A DNA stretch of 64,000 nucleotides, taken from the NCBI RefSeq assembly GCF_002944405.1, contig NZ_CP024307.1, positions 3,657,001 through 3,721,000 on the forward strand, given 5' to 3'. The notes beneath the pieces were generated by a model, which was not told the DNA's origin, made no database searches, and saw only the letters and a program-made list of their open reading frames with translations. The stretch comes from Sinorhizobium fredii (GTDB lineage: Bacteria; Pseudomonadota; Alphaproteobacteria; Rhizobiales; Rhizobiaceae). Every line of letters starts with the position of its first letter. Positions within the stretch are counted from its first letter, which is position 1. The position numbers were made by a program, and so were the translations under genes. Shown piece after piece: positions 1 through 7,191 of this stretch.

Positions 1-491
1 ACCTCATTCCGACGCTCGACCTCGACGCCACCTCGAGCGCGGGCTCGACCACCATCACGGTCAACATTGCCGGGCCGGCCAACAACCCGACGGTGACCTT
101 TTCCTCCTCGCCGGCGCTGCCGCAGGACGAGATCCTGGCACAGCTGATCTTCAACCGCTCGCTCAACAATCTTTCGGCGTTCCAGATCGCCCAACTCGCC
201 TCCGCCGTCAGCCAGCTTGCCGGCGGCGGCTCGACGTCGCTGCTCGACGGCCTGCGCAACAAGCTTGGTGTCGACGACCTCGACATCACCACCGACGAGA
301 GCGGCGGCGCCCAGGTGCGGGCTGGCAAGTATTTGAACGACCGGACCTATCTCGAATTGCAGCAGGGCTCCGACTCGGCCTCCAGTAAGGCGATCATCAA
401 CCTCGATGTCGGCCGCGGCGTGAAACTGAAAGGCGAGGCAGCCGGCGATGGTTCGGCTGCCGGCGGTATTTTCTTCGAGAGAGAGTATTAA
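1..491 (+). CDS. tamB: TamB (translocation and assembly module), C-terminal fragment
   Basis: The reading frame is open from the first bases of the window (frame beginning at position 3) to a TAA at 489-491, so the start lies outside. The visible ~162 residues resemble the extreme C terminus of the TamB/DUF490 family: a segment with the core PxLPQDEILAxLLF-like pattern (here SPALPQDEILAQLIF), then a glycine-rich stretch and beta-strand-like repeats, ending in a charged F-E-R-E-Y tail. TamB is an inner-membrane-anchored periplasmic protein that works with outer-membrane TamA in transport of lipids or autotransporters to the outer membrane. The family assignment rests on this C-terminal motif only; tamA is not visible. 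Confidence 0.8.
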   Translation, partial: LIPTLDLDATSSAGSTTITVNIAGPANNPTVTFSSSPALPQDEILAQLIFNRSLNNLSAFQIAQLASAVSQLAGGGSTSLLDGLRNKLGVDDLDITTDESGGAQVRAGKYLNDRTYLELQQGSDSASSKAIINLDVGRGVKLKGEAAGDGSAAGGIFFEREY

Positions 492-509
492 TCGGGGCTT
501 GAGGAAAGT

Positions 510-668
510 CCCCTCCCCAACCCCTCCCCACAAGGGGGAGGGGCTTAACGCGCAGCGCCCTCCTCCAGTCCCGCAATTCTTATGAGACGGCTGCAACGGT
601 CAAAAAAGAGAGGAAGCGGCTGCGGCATCGAAGTCCTTCCCCCTTGTGGGGAGGGGTTGGGGTGGGGC
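510..668. repeat. Inverted pair of a 34-bp GC-rich palindromic repeat
   Basis: Positions 510-543 and 635-668 are near-perfect reverse complements (C-rich tract, CACAAG core, G-rich tract) separated by about 90 bp. They lie between the convergent ends of tamB and the VOC gene, so the pair could fold into a large hairpin and act in termination. A degenerate single copy occurs at 29620-29660. Confidence 0.75.
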
Positions 669-693
669 CTTGGGTCAGGAACACAATCCTCTC

Positions 694-1173
694 TCAAGCC
701 GCATTCCTGTCAGCCCCAAAGGCATTCAAAAATTCACTCTCGTCGACCGCCGTGAACAGTGCCCAGATATGGCCGAACGGGTCGATGAGGGCGGCGACAC
801 GGTCGCCGGTCGGCAGGGTCTCGACGGCGTTACGCAGGCTGGCGCCGGCGCCCATTGCCCGGGCGAGCACACGATCGACATCGTCGATCTGCAGCTCGAG
901 GATCGCCGCGGTGGTGCCGAGCGCATGCGGCGAGCGCGGTCCCCCGAGATGCGGTTCGGCATCGCGGCGCGGATTGGCGCCGGCGACCCGGAAGATCGAG
1001 TCGCCAATGCTGAGATCAGCGCTCGTCAGAATGCCGCTCCATTCATGGCGCTGGAGGAGCTCTGCACCGAAAACCTCGCGATAGAAGGCGATTGCCCGCT
1101 CCTCGTCTCCATGCCTGACGAACAGTTTGATGCAGATCTGTCGCGCCATTGGGCCGCCACCGGAAATGGCCAT
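694..1173 (-). CDS. VOC-family (glyoxalase/bleomycin-resistance fold) protein, PhnB-like
   Basis: A 159-residue protein with two beta-alpha-beta-beta-beta halves typical of the vicinal oxygen chelate superfamily: an N-terminal strand ending in KLFVRHGDEERAIAFY, a first metal-region segment near residues 30-60, and a C-terminal half ending DPFGHIWALFT, the signature of PhnB/YdcG-like members. The ATG at 1173 is chosen over the one at 1149 because a strong GGGAGG ribosome site precedes it. Substrate is unknown; VOC proteins include dioxygenases, glyoxalases and antibiotic-binding proteins. It is a single gene, convergent with tamB, with the Lrp-type regulator upstream on the same strand. Confidence 0.8.
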   Translation of the reverse strand: MAISGGGPMARQICIKLFVRHGDEERAIAFYREVFGAELLQRHEWSGILTSADLSIGDSIFRVAGANPRRDAEPHLGGPRSPHALGTTAAILELQIDDVDRVLARAMGAGASLRNAVETLPTGDRVAALIDPFGHIWALFTAVDESEFLNAFGADRNAA

Positions 1174-1265
1174 GACATCCTCCCTTGTTCGCTGAGACGG
1201 AGCATCCTATACGAGCATTAGAACAAATCAAGAACAAATTGTCCGCGCAGCCCGAATCCGTGCGA

Positions 1266-1700
1266 CTAAAACGCGCCGGACAATTTGCTCGTCTTGAGCA
1301 GGATGTTCGTTTCAGTGACGGTGATCCCATCAATTAGCCTGATGCGGCGCAAGGTCTCGTCGAAGCTCGCGAGGTCGCGGTCCTCAAGCTCGGCGATGAA
1401 GTCCCACCGCCCGTTGGTGCTGTGCAGCGCCCTCACCTGCGGCAGGCCGCGCAACTGCTCGGCAACCCGGTCGGCCATCTTGCCGTGAACCTCGATCATG
1501 ACGACGGCGCGAACCCCCGAGGCGGGGATTTCCGATCCCGTCCGGATGGTGAATGCGGCGATCGTTCCATTCCTCACCAGCCGGTCGATGCGGGCAGCAA
1601 TGGTGGCGCGCGAAACGCCGGTCATCGCCGACAGCGTCGAAACCGGTGTCCGCGCATTTTGCCGAAGGGCGCTGATCAGGGCCTGGTCGAGGTCGTCCAT
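1266..1700 (-). CDS. Lrp/AsnC-family transcriptional regulator, probably of the arginase operon
   Basis: A 144-residue protein with an N-terminal AsnC-type winged helix-turn-helix (residues about 1-55, beginning MDDLDQALISALRQNAR) and a C-terminal RAM ligand-binding/oligomerisation domain (about 65-140). It is transcribed divergently from the arginase gene across a 138-bp gap. Lrp-family genes placed this way usually control the neighbouring amino-acid catabolic genes and respond to their substrate; here arginine or ornithine would be the expected effector, which is inference. In Agrobacterium, arginine/ornithine catabolic genes are likewise controlled by local activators. Confidence 0.88.
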   Translation of the reverse strand: MDDLDQALISALRQNARTPVSTLSAMTGVSRATIAARIDRLVRNGTIAAFTIRTGSEIPASGVRAVVMIEVHGKMADRVAEQLRGLPQVRALHSTNGRWDFIAELEDRDLASFDETLRRIRLIDGITVTETNILLKTSKLSGAF

Positions 1701-1838
1701 TCTCTGTCATTTTGTCGAACATTGCTTTTCATAGTGAGAAGAGTAGCCTTCTTATCGGCAGTTTTCCATCTTTTTGCCGTCACAGCTATTGGCGATAATC
1801 TCTGCCGGACTCACAGATTCGAGCGAGGGAAGAAGGAC

Positions 1839-2762
1839 ATGAAAACCATCACGTTGATCGGTGCACCCATCGAGGAAGGTTCGGGGCGTCGCGGCGCTGC
1901 GATGGGCCCGACGGCGCTCCGGATCGCCGGCATCGACACGGTCCTCGCGGATCTTGGCCACACCGTTCACGACGAAGGCGACCTAACGCCGCTGCCGGCC
2001 CGCGACCTTCCAAACCATGCGGGCGCAAACAATCTGCAGATGGTCGCCGCCTTTGCCCGGGCGCTCAACGACACCGTGCACGACACGGCGCGCAAGGGGC
2101 ATTTTCCGATCATTCTCGGCGGCGACCATGCCCTCTCGATGGGCAGCGTCTCCGGCATGGCGCGCTATGCACACGAGGTTGGCCGGCCGCTCTTCGTGCT
2201 CTGGCTCGACGCTCATGCGGATTTCAATTCGCCTTCGACCTCGCCCTCCGGCAACATGCACGGCATGCCGGTCGCCTTCTTCTGCGGCGAGGCGGAATTC
2301 GCCCCGATCCTTCAGTCGAACCGGCCGCTCGTCGATCCGAAAAGGGTCTACCAGGTCGGTATCCGCTCGGTCGATGCACGCGAGCGCGAGGAGATCGCCG
2401 AACACGGCGTCAATGTCTTCGACATGCGCGCCGTCGACGAGATCGGCATGGCCCATATCATGCGTCAGATCCTCGACGAGGTGCGCGCCGCCAACGGCCT
2501 CTTGCATGTGAGCCTCGACGTCGATTTCATGGATCCGGAGTTTGCCCCGGGGGTCGGCACCACCGTGCCGGGTGGCGCCACCTTTCGCGAGGCCCATCTT
2601 ATCATGGAGATGCTTTGCGACAGCGACCTCGTCTCCTCGCTCGACGTCGTCGAACTCAACCCGTTCCTCGACGACCGCGGCAAGAGCGCCCGCATCCTGG
2701 TGGAACTGACCGCAAGCCTCTTCGGCCGCCGCATCCTTGACCGGCCGACCCGGAGCGCCTGA
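1839..2762 (+). CDS. rocF: Arginase (L-arginine to L-ornithine and urea)
   Basis: A 307-residue ureohydrolase. The binuclear manganese ligands are all visible: GGDH (His97), DAHADFN (124-130, Asp124/His126/Asp128) and SLDVDFMDP (225-233, Asp227/Asp229), plus the SGNMHG loop around His141 typical of true arginases. The frame is open further upstream, but the ATG at 1839 is preceded by a purine-rich GAGCGAGGGAAGAAGG and matches the usual family length. It starts a probable two-gene operon with the ornithine aminotransferase 62 bp downstream, giving the arginase route of arginine use as a nitrogen source. S. meliloti calls an equivalent gene argI1. Confidence 0.95.
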   Translation: MKTITLIGAPIEEGSGRRGAAMGPTALRIAGIDTVLADLGHTVHDEGDLTPLPARDLPNHAGANNLQMVAAFARALNDTVHDTARKGHFPIILGGDHALSMGSVSGMARYAHEVGRPLFVLWLDAHADFNSPSTSPSGNMHGMPVAFFCGEAEFAPILQSNRPLVDPKRVYQVGIRSVDAREREEIAEHGVNVFDMRAVDEIGMAHIMRQILDEVRAANGLLHVSLDVDFMDPEFAPGVGTTVPGGATFREAHLIMEMLCDSDLVSSLDVVELNPFLDDRGKSARILVELTASLFGRRILDRPTRSA

Positions 2763-2824
2763 GAATGATCGATCCGGACCTCCGCCGATCCGAAGCGGCG
2801 GCCGGAAGGAGATAGCGGAGGGGA

Positions 2825-4033
2825 ATGATGAAGACCACGGCAGCCCTGATCGAGACCGAACACCTGCTCGGCGCCCACAACTACAAGCCGCTCGACGTCG
2901 TGCTGACGCGCGGCGAAGGGGTCTATGTCTGGGACATCGAGGGCAACCGCTATCTCGACTGCCTATCCGCCTATTCAGCCGTCAACCAGGGCCATTGCCA
3001 CCCGAAGATCTTCAGGGCGATGGTCGAGCAGGCGCAGAAGCTGACGCTCACCTCGCGCGCCTTCCGCAACGACCAACTAGCTCTCTTTTATGAGGAGGTC
3101 GCCGCCCTCACCGGCTCGCACAAGGTGCTGCCGATGAATTCCGGCGCCGAGGCGGTGGAGACGGCGCTCAAGGCGGTCCGAAAATGGGGCTACGAGGTCA
3201 AGGGCGTTGCCGACGATCGCGCCGAGATCATCGTCTGCTCCAACAATTTCCACGGCCGCACGATCGGCATCGTCGGCTTTTCAACCGATCCGGAATCGCA
3301 TGACGGCTTCGGCCCTTTCGCACCCGGCTTCAAGATCGTCCCCTTTGGCGACATCGGCGCCTTCCGAGCGGCGATCAGCGAAAACACCGTCGCCTTTCTG
3401 GTCGAGCCGATCCAGGGCGAGGCCGGCGTCATCGTGCCGCCCACCGGCTATTTCCAGGCGGTGCGCGAACTCTGCACCAAGCACGGCATCACGCTCGTAC
3501 TCGACGAGATCCAGACCGGCCTCGGCCGCACCGGCAAGCTGCTTGCGGAAGAGCACGAGGGCATCGAGGCGGATGTGACGCTGATCGGCAAGGCGCTCTC
3601 CGGCGGCTTCTACCCTGTCTCTGCCGTGCTCTCCAATTCGGAGGTTCTCGGCGTCCTGAAACCTGGCCAGCACGGATCCACTTTCGGCGGCAACCCGCTC
3701 GCCTGCGCGATCGCCAGGGCGGCACTGAGCGTGCTCACCGAAGAGGGCATGATCGAGAATTCGGCGCTGATGGGCGAGCGCCTCATGACCGGGCTGACGG
3801 ACATTCGCTCCAACATCATCAGGCAAGTCCGCGGCCGCGGCCTGATGCTCGCCGTGGAACTCGTGCCCGAGGCCGGCGGCGCCCGTAAATATTGCGAGGC
3901 GCTGAAGGAGCGCGGCATCCTCGCCAAAGACACCCATGGCGACACGATCCGCATCGCCCCGCCTCTCGTCATCACTGCGGGCGAGGTCGACTGGGCGCTC
4001 GAGCACTTTGCGGCGGTGCTCGCTTCCGTCTGA
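2825..4033 (+). CDS. rocD: Ornithine aminotransferase (PLP-dependent, class III)
   Basis: A 402-residue class-III aminotransferase that converts ornithine and 2-oxoglutarate to glutamate-5-semialdehyde and glutamate. Visible landmarks are the N-terminal [20 protein letters not shown] region, the PLP-phosphate SGAEAVETA segment (106-114), [11 protein letters not shown] (227-237) with the ring-contacting Asp, and the Schiff-base lysine in LIGKALSGG (Lys256). The ornithine-type sequence YSAVNQGH distinguishes it from acetylornithine aminotransferase (ArgD). A GGAGGGGAATG context supports the start. It completes the arginine-ornithine catabolic pair with the arginase. Confidence 0.94.
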   Translation: MMKTTAALIETEHLLGAHNYKPLDVVLTRGEGVYVWDIEGNRYLDCLSAYSAVNQGHCHPKIFRAMVEQAQKLTLTSRAFRNDQLALFYEEVAALTGSHKVLPMNSGAEAVETALKAVRKWGYEVKGVADDRAEIIVCSNNFHGRTIGIVGFSTDPESHDGFGPFAPGFKIVPFGDIGAFRAAISENTVAFLVEPIQGEAGVIVPPTGYFQAVRELCTKHGITLVLDEIQTGLGRTGKLLAEEHEGIEADVTLIGKALSGGFYPVSAVLSNSEVLGVLKPGQHGSTFGGNPLACAIARAALSVLTEEGMIENSALMGERLMTGLTDIRSNIIRQVRGRGLMLAVELVPEAGGARKYCEALKERGILAKDTHGDTIRIAPPLVITAGEVDWALEHFAAVLASV

Positions 4034-4226
4034 GTCGGCATCGGCGGGGAGGGCCGGCCTTGCAGGGCCTCGCAAAAAGCAACTCTTAACGAATCCCGGA
4101 CTAGGATGTCCGCCAAAGCGCAAGGCGGGCTCCCCGCGCATGATGCGGCTTGCGCGTCGCCGGATGTCGTCGGCGGACCCCATCACCAAGTCGCGCCTTG
4201 CGGGCGCCGACGGCAAGGAGCTTTAA

Positions 4227-4706
4227 ATGACAGGCACGTTGAAAACGGCTGGATTTGACGGCGAGACGCTGGAGATCATCGCGTTCCGCCTCCACGATCA
4301 GGAATTCTGCGTCAAGACGACGACGATCCGCGAAATCCGCGGCTGGGCGCCGTCGACGCCGATCCCGCATTCGCCGCCGGAAGTGATCGGCGTCATGAAC
4401 CTGCGCGGCACGGTGATCCCGATCATTGACCTCGCCCACAAGCTCGGCATGAAATCGACCGTTGCCAACGAGCGCAGCGCCATCGTTGTCGCCGAAGTCC
4501 ACAACATGGTGATCGGCCTTGTCGTCGACCGCGTCTCCGACATCCTGACGGTGCAGGGCAACCAGGTGCAGCCGGTGCCGGAAGTCACCGCTTCCTTCGA
4601 CAAGAGCTTCGCGGAAGGCATCATCGCCAACGAGAGCGGCATGATCTGCTTCCTCAACCTCGCCCGCATGTTCAAGGAGCGTGAGGTGGAAGACCTCGCC
4701 GCCTGA
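4227..4706 (+). CDS. cheW: CheW chemotaxis coupling protein
   Basis: A 159-residue single CheW domain. It shows the ordered CheW hallmarks: an N-terminal strand LEIIAFRLHDQEFCVKT, REIRGW, the NLRGTVIPIIDL motif (about residues 58-69), and a second beta-barrel half with VVDRVSDIL. CheW links chemoreceptors to the CheA kinase. The start ATG has an AAGGAG site 6 bp upstream. There are no cheA, cheY, cheB or cheR genes here, so it is an orphan coupling protein. It is followed, in the same frame and immediately after its TGA, by the decayed chemoreceptor at 4707-5928, which was presumably its co-transcribed partner. Confidence 0.93.
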   Translation: MTGTLKTAGFDGETLEIIAFRLHDQEFCVKTTTIREIRGWAPSTPIPHSPPEVIGVMNLRGTVIPIIDLAHKLGMKSTVANERSAIVVAEVHNMVIGLVVDRVSDILTVQGNQVQPVPEVTASFDKSFAEGIIANESGMICFLNLARMFKEREVEDLAA

Positions 4707-5928
4707 CGCGAGCCGAACTATGCCCGGACCGCCGAGTACAGCGAGTTCTGGAGGCGGCTTGCCCAGGGCGAGTTCATCGCCGGCGAATTCGTCCGCCATG
4801 GCAAGGGCGGCAAGGAGATATGGATCCAGGCCGCCTACAACCCGATCCGCGATCCGAACGGCAAGGTCTACAAGGTCGTCAAGTTCGCGACCGATGTCAG
4901 CGAACGCATGGCGGCGATCAACACGCTCGGCGCCGGCCTGCGGTCGCTGGCGGAGGGCGACCTGACCCGGTCACTGGACACGCCATTCGTGCCGAGCATG
5001 GAGGCCGTGCCGCAGCGACTTCAACGATGCGGTCGTCCGCCTCTGTCGCGCCATGCAAACGGTCGGCGAAAACGCCGGTGCGATTGCCGGGGGCGCACGC
5101 GAGATCCGATCCGCCGCCGACGACCTGTCGAAGCGGACCGAGCAGCAGGCCGCATCTGTCGAGGAAACGGCCGCGGCACTCGACGAGTCACTACCACCGT
5201 CGCCGATTCGAGCCGCCGAGCCGAGGAAGCCGGCCTGCTCGTTGCAAAGGCGAAGGATGGAGCCGAACACTCGAAACTGGTCGTCCAGAACGCCATCGGC
5301 GCGATGGACCAGATCGCGCAATCGTCGCGAAATCAGCAACATCATCGGCGTCATCGAGGATATTGCCTTCCAGACCAACCTCCTGGCGCTCAATGCCGGC
5401 GTGGAGGCGGCGCGCGCCGGCGAGGCCGGCAAGGGCTTCGCGGTGGTGGCGACCGAAGTGCGGGAACTGGCCCAGCGATCGACAAGCGCCGCGAAGGATA
5501 TCAAGGCGCTGATCACCACCTCCGGCGAGCATGTCCGCAACGCGTCTCGCTGGTCGGACAGACGGGCACGGCAGGTCCAGGAGATCAACCTTAACGTCTC
5601 GGCGATCGTCGAAGCGGCGCGGGAACAGGCGACGGGCCTCAGGGAAATCAACCAGGCGGTCAACGCGATGGATCAGGCAACCCAGCAGAACGCAGCCATG
5701 GTGGAGGAAAGCACCGCCGCAAGCCACGCCATGTCGCGCGAGGCAGAGGCTCTCTACGACCTTCTTCGGCAATTCCGCATCGGCCAGGCTATGGCCGGTC
5801 GTCCGGCCGAAGTGCACGCCGAGACTTCCGCCTCACCGGCTCGGCTACGCGCGCCGAGGGCGGCAAGAGGCGTCCAAAAGGGAAACCTCGCGGTCGTTTC
5901 GGCTGCCGAAGGCTGGCAGAATTTCTGA
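4707..5928 (+). pseudogene. Decayed PAS-containing methyl-accepting chemotaxis protein
   Basis: Conceptual translation gives the second half of a PAS domain (EPNYARTAEYSEFWRRL onward, with IWIQAAYNPIRD), a HAMP-like segment and a full MCP signalling domain including the hairpin tip [20 protein letters not shown]. No single frame carries it. The coding frame switches near 5010 (extra C), 5187-5190 (base lost), 5328-5334, 5540 and 5570-5575, alternating between only two frames. The 5' half, including any start codon, is missing, and the fragment begins directly after the cheW stop. The last frame ends at 5928 with [16 protein letters not shown], typical of an MCP tail. Either a true pseudogene or a locally bad assembly; every neighbouring gene is intact, which favours decay. 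Confidence 0.85.
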
Positions 5929-5954
5929 GCGCACCCCCGAACTTCGCGCTCGAA

Positions 5955-5988
5955 CAAGGGAAGGCGGCACCTGTGCCGCCTTCCCTTG
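5955..5988. terminator. Strong hairpin after the chemoreceptor remnant
   Basis: A perfect 15-bp inverted repeat (CAAGGGAAGGCGGCA and its complement) with a CCTG loop. It lies between the + strand cheW/MCP remnant and the convergent formate dehydrogenase operon and could serve both. No clear T-run follows on the plus strand. Confidence 0.65.
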
Positions 5989-6017
5989 CCGGTTAAATGC
6001 CTGATATTGCTGTTGGC

Positions 6018-6248
6018 CTACGCCGCTTCCGGCTTCCGGATCTTCGGTGCGGCTTCCAGCACCAGCGGGTTCAATCCCTCGCCGCCGTGCTCGATGTGCT
6101 CGAACAGCTTGCGACGCATCCGCGACTCCCAGTATTTGTTGATATGCGTCGCCACGCCCTGCGCCGCCTCATGCGCCGGTTGGCTCTGAAAGAAGGTGGC
6201 AATCTGGTTCGCCATGTAGATGAGCTTGGCGTTGGTACTTGCAGACAT
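6018..6248 (-). CDS. fdsD: Formate dehydrogenase delta subunit
   Basis: A 76-residue protein of the FdsD family, recognisable from the N-terminal LIYMANQIATFFQSQP segment and the following HINKYWESRMRRKL motif. FdsD helps insert the modified bis-MGD molybdenum cofactor into FdsA. The frame extends upstream to a TTG at 6272, but the ATG at 6248 has a GCGGAG site about 8 bp upstream and gives the usual family start (MSASTNAKL). It lies 20 bp after fdhD and is the last gene of the fds operon. Confidence 0.88.
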   Translation of the reverse strand: MSASTNAKLIYMANQIATFFQSQPAHEAAQGVATHINKYWESRMRRKLFEHIEHGGEGLNPLVLEAAPKIRKPEAA

Positions 6249-6268
6249 CGGCGACAGCTCCGCTTCTC

Positions 6269-7183
6269 TCAAAATGGTTCAGAGCGAGAGGCGCGCGGGG
6301 AGAACGGCGCCCGCTCCTCCTCGTCCCGCTCCAAGCGCTCGGGGTGGGTGAAAATTTCGAACTCGTCGCCGCGCACCAGCGCGATCAGCGTCATGCCGGC
6401 CTGCTCCGCCGTGCGGATGGCAAGCGCCGTCGGCGCCGAAATGGCAATGATCACCGGGCTTCCGGTGATCGCCGTCTTCTGCACCATCTCGACGGAGACC
6501 CGCGAGGTGACGACGACGGCGCCTTGGTCGCCCCTGAAGCCGGCCAGCGCGGCGGCCCCCGTCAGCTTGTCGAGCGCATTGTGGCGGCCGACATCCTCGC
6601 GAACCGCTATCAGCCCCCGGCCCGGCACGTAAAAGGCAGCACCATGAACGGCGCGCGTTTCTAGGTGCAGGGGCTGCTGACCGTTGAGCATCCCGACGGC
6701 GCGGACGACATCCTCATCGGAAAGCCGCAGCGACGAACCGGAAACATCCGACGTCGTCCGAACCGCCTGCTCGATCGATTCGATACCGCAAAGGCCGCAG
6801 CCGACAGGCCCCGCCATATGGCGGCGGCGCAGGCGCAACGCCTCGTTCTGCTCGTCCCGGAGGCGAATCTGCAGGTCGATGCCCTTGTCCTCGGCGATGA
6901 CCTCGACGTCGTCGATCTGGTCCGGGTCGGTGATGATGCCTTCGGTCAGGCTGAAGCCGACGGCGAAATCCTCGAGATCGGCGGGCGTTGCCATCATCAC
7001 CGCATGCGTCGAGCCGCCATAGGTGAGCGCGATCGCCGTCTCCTCCGGCACGAGGCGCGATTGCGAGACGAGCACGCCCGCCCGCCGCGCCACTTCCGGA
7101 ACCTTCGCCGTCGTCGTGAAGCGGCTCCTTTCCGCCGCGCCGACGGTGGCGGCTATGGGAGGCGGGCGTCGTTTTCCTGCCAT
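6269..7183 (-). CDS. fdhD: FdhD, sulfurtransferase for formate dehydrogenase activation
   Basis: A 304-residue FdhD protein. FdhD passes sulfur from a cysteine desulfurase to the Mo-bis-MGD cofactor, a step needed for active formate dehydrogenase. The catalytic loop CGLCG (Cys129 and Cys132) is present, as are the N-terminal VPEETAIALTYGG and AVMMATPADLEDFAVGFSL segments and the C-terminal cofactor-binding region with GEDVGRHNALDKL-like sequence (here REDVGRHNALDKLTG). It begins 8 bp after fdsA, consistent with co-transcription. The N terminus carries about 25 extra basic and alanine-rich residues. Confidence 0.95.
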   Translation of the reverse strand: MAGKRRPPPIAATVGAAERSRFTTTAKVPEVARRAGVLVSQSRLVPEETAIALTYGGSTHAVMMATPADLEDFAVGFSLTEGIITDPDQIDDVEVIAEDKGIDLQIRLRDEQNEALRLRRRHMAGPVGCGLCGIESIEQAVRTTSDVSGSSLRLSDEDVVRAVGMLNGQQPLHLETRAVHGAAFYVPGRGLIAVREDVGRHNALDKLTGAAALAGFRGDQGAVVVTSRVSVEMVQKTAITGSPVIIAISAPTALAIRTAEQAGMTLIALVRGDEFEIFTHPERLERDEEERAPFSPRASRSEPF

Positions 7184-7191
7184 CGCGCTTC

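Noticed and set aside
644..1221. Plus-strand frames over the VOC gene
   Set aside because: They include the repeat arm as coding sequence and oppose a gene with clear VOC motifs and a strong ribosome site.
3936..4226. Small frame between rocD and cheW
   Set aside because: It overlaps the end of rocD in another frame, has no ribosome site and an Arg/Ser-rich composition; the 193-bp gap shows nothing I can support.
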